Made by a program: the position numbers and the translations under genes. Below are positions 6,747-7,220 of a DNA stretch of 7,220 bases, one piece after another (position 1 is the stretch's first letter; each line of letters opens with the position of its first letter). Source of the stretch: JBBAFB01 sp041655595 (GTDB taxonomy: Bacteria; Bacillota; DULZ01); assembly GCA_041655595.1 (NCBI GenBank), contig JBBAFB010000113.1, positions 1 through 7,220 of the forward strand, written 5' to 3'. The notes under the pieces are model-generated. The model ran no database searches, had not been told where the DNA came from, and worked only from the letters and a program-made list of their open reading frames with translations.

Positions 6747-6772
6747 TTTATCACCCACCTTTGCCAATTAAA

Positions 6773-6781
6773 ATTATAACA
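6773..6781 (-). promoter_or_regulatory. Extended -10 promoter for the small-protein/FtsH-like operon
   Basis: The minus strand carries TGTTATAAT: a perfect TATAAT (6773-6778) with the TGn extension. There is no recognisable TTGACA at the right spacing. Transcription would start near 6766, about 20 nt before ATG 6746, just downstream of the pgsA terminator. This fits a separate operon for the genes below pgsA. Confidence 0.6.
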
Positions 6782-6819
6782 CAAGACCTTTTTTATCTCC
6801 TTATGAAACCTTTGGAATC

Positions 6820-6840
6820 AAAAAGCCGCCCTAGGGCGGC
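6820..6840 (-). terminator. Intrinsic terminator of pgsA
   Basis: A perfect GC palindrome, GCCGCC-CTAG-GGCGGC (6825-6840), stands out in AT-rich DNA and is followed on the minus strand by TTTTT (6820-6824). It lies 66 nt past the pgsA stop. The plus strand has no T run after the stem, so it acts in the pgsA direction. Confidence 0.88.
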
Positions 6841-6863
6841 AATAATTATAGGTGGCACAACTG

Positions 6864-6888
6864 GCAAGGAAGTAATTGTGCTCCTTGC
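6864..6888 (-). other. Hairpin in the pgsA 3' untranslated region, possible pseudoknot
   Basis: A perfect 7-bp stem, GCAAGGA / TCCTTGC, encloses an 11-nt loop. The loop contains GCACAA on the minus strand, which is complementary to TTGTGC at 6855-6860 just downstream, so an H-type pseudoknot or an alternative fold is possible. It lies between the pgsA stop and its terminator and has no T run of its own. Function unknown. Confidence 0.4.
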
Positions 6889-6906
6889 TGCTTTTATTAA
6901 TGAACA

Positions 6907-7220
6907 TTATGTTGTATTCATTCGTTTTAGCAACTTTCTGGCCTTAAAAAAGTAATCAACACCGGACCAAATAGTCATAAAAACTGCAAAATACAATAAA
7001 ACCAAACCAATGCTATTTAAATAAGGTATGGGCAAGTCAACAAGCAGTAAGGTGGAAATAGCCACTACTTGAGTTATTGTTTTAAATTTGCCCAGTTTAC
7101 TGGCAACAATTATAATGTTTTCGCCCGCTGCTAAAGTTCTCAAGCCAGTTACGGCAAACTCTCTGCCAATAATTATGATGGCAACCGAAGCCGGCACCAT
7201 TTCCAGCTCCACTAAACAAA
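6907..7220 (-). CDS. pgsA: CDP-diacylglycerol-glycerol-3-phosphate 3-phosphatidyltransferase, C-terminal half (5' end outside the window)
   Basis: Integral membrane enzyme that joins the phosphatidyl group of CDP-diacylglycerol to glycerol 3-phosphate, the committed step to phosphatidylglycerol. About 104 codons are visible of the usual ~180-195; the frame is open to the right edge, so the GTG at 7212 is internal and not a start. The visible part contains the conserved IIIIGREFAVTGLRTLAA block, the following KLGKFKTITQ segment, and two further membrane stretches ending in SGVDYFFKARKLLKR, matching the C-terminal half of Bacillus PgsA. The CDP-alcohol phosphotransferase motif (D-G-x2-A-R-x8-G-x3-D-x3-D) must lie outside the window and cannot be checked. 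It ends with TAA and a strong terminator. Position upstream of recA is typical for Bacillota. Confidence 0.93.
   Translation of the reverse strand, partial: CLVELEMVPASVAIIIIGREFAVTGLRTLAAGENIIIVASKLGKFKTITQVVAISTLLLVDLPIPYLNSIGLVLLYFAVFMTIWSGVDYFFKARKLLKRMNTT

Noticed and set aside
6725..6955. Plus-strand open frame of 76 codons across the pgsA downstream gap
   Set aside because: It overlaps the ends of two convincing minus-strand features and runs through the terminator palindrome; no ribosome site or recognisable product.
7210..7212. GTG at 7212 as the start of a short complete gene
   Set aside because: The frame stays open to the window edge and the protein begins in the middle of the PgsA family, so it is an internal codon.

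Overview
The window is a compact chromosomal housekeeping region in which every supported gene lies on the minus strand, so transcription runs from high to low coordinates. The order is pgsA (3' part only), a small membrane protein of unknown function, a short FtsH-type AAA protease, a membrane-anchored metallophosphoesterase, recA, recX and rny (RNase Y, lacking its last ~65 codons). The base composition is AT-rich and Shine-Dalgarno sequences of the GGAGG type are present. TTG starts are used, the SOS box upstream of recA is of the CGAAC-N4-GTTCG type, and RNase Y is present. Together these point to a Bacillota (Firmicutes) genome. The recA-recX-rny adjacency downstream of pgsA suggests a Clostridia/Peptococcaceae-like (Desulfotomaculum-type) organism; this taxonomic guess is inference.

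Right side (6768-7220): the C-terminal half of phosphatidylglycerophosphate synthase ends at 6907. A small hairpin that could form a pseudoknot follows, then a strong intrinsic terminator (6820-6840). A consensus extended -10 box (6773-6781) probably starts the next transcript.

Middle (3261-6746): three genes occupy the position between pgsA and recA where many Firmicutes carry cinA. The first is a 179-residue protein with one N-terminal membrane segment and an outward-facing domain. Next, after only 17 nt, comes an FtsH/M41-type protease with all catalytic residues but almost no extracytoplasmic domain. The third, after 73 nt, is a calcineurin-like phosphoesterase with three predicted membrane segments. 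The first two look translationally linked. A membrane protein quality-control module, with the small protein as a partner for the protease, is a reasonable hypothesis but unproven.

Left side (1-3260): recA has an excellent promoter (TTGACA, 17 bp, TATAAT) with a LexA box just downstream of the -10, so it should be SOS-induced. recX starts 5 nt after the recA stop and should be co-induced. A 290-nt AT-rich spacer with several dyads, including a probable terminator or attenuator (1417-1446), separates recX from rny. No tRNA, rRNA, insertion sequence or CRISPR array was seen.
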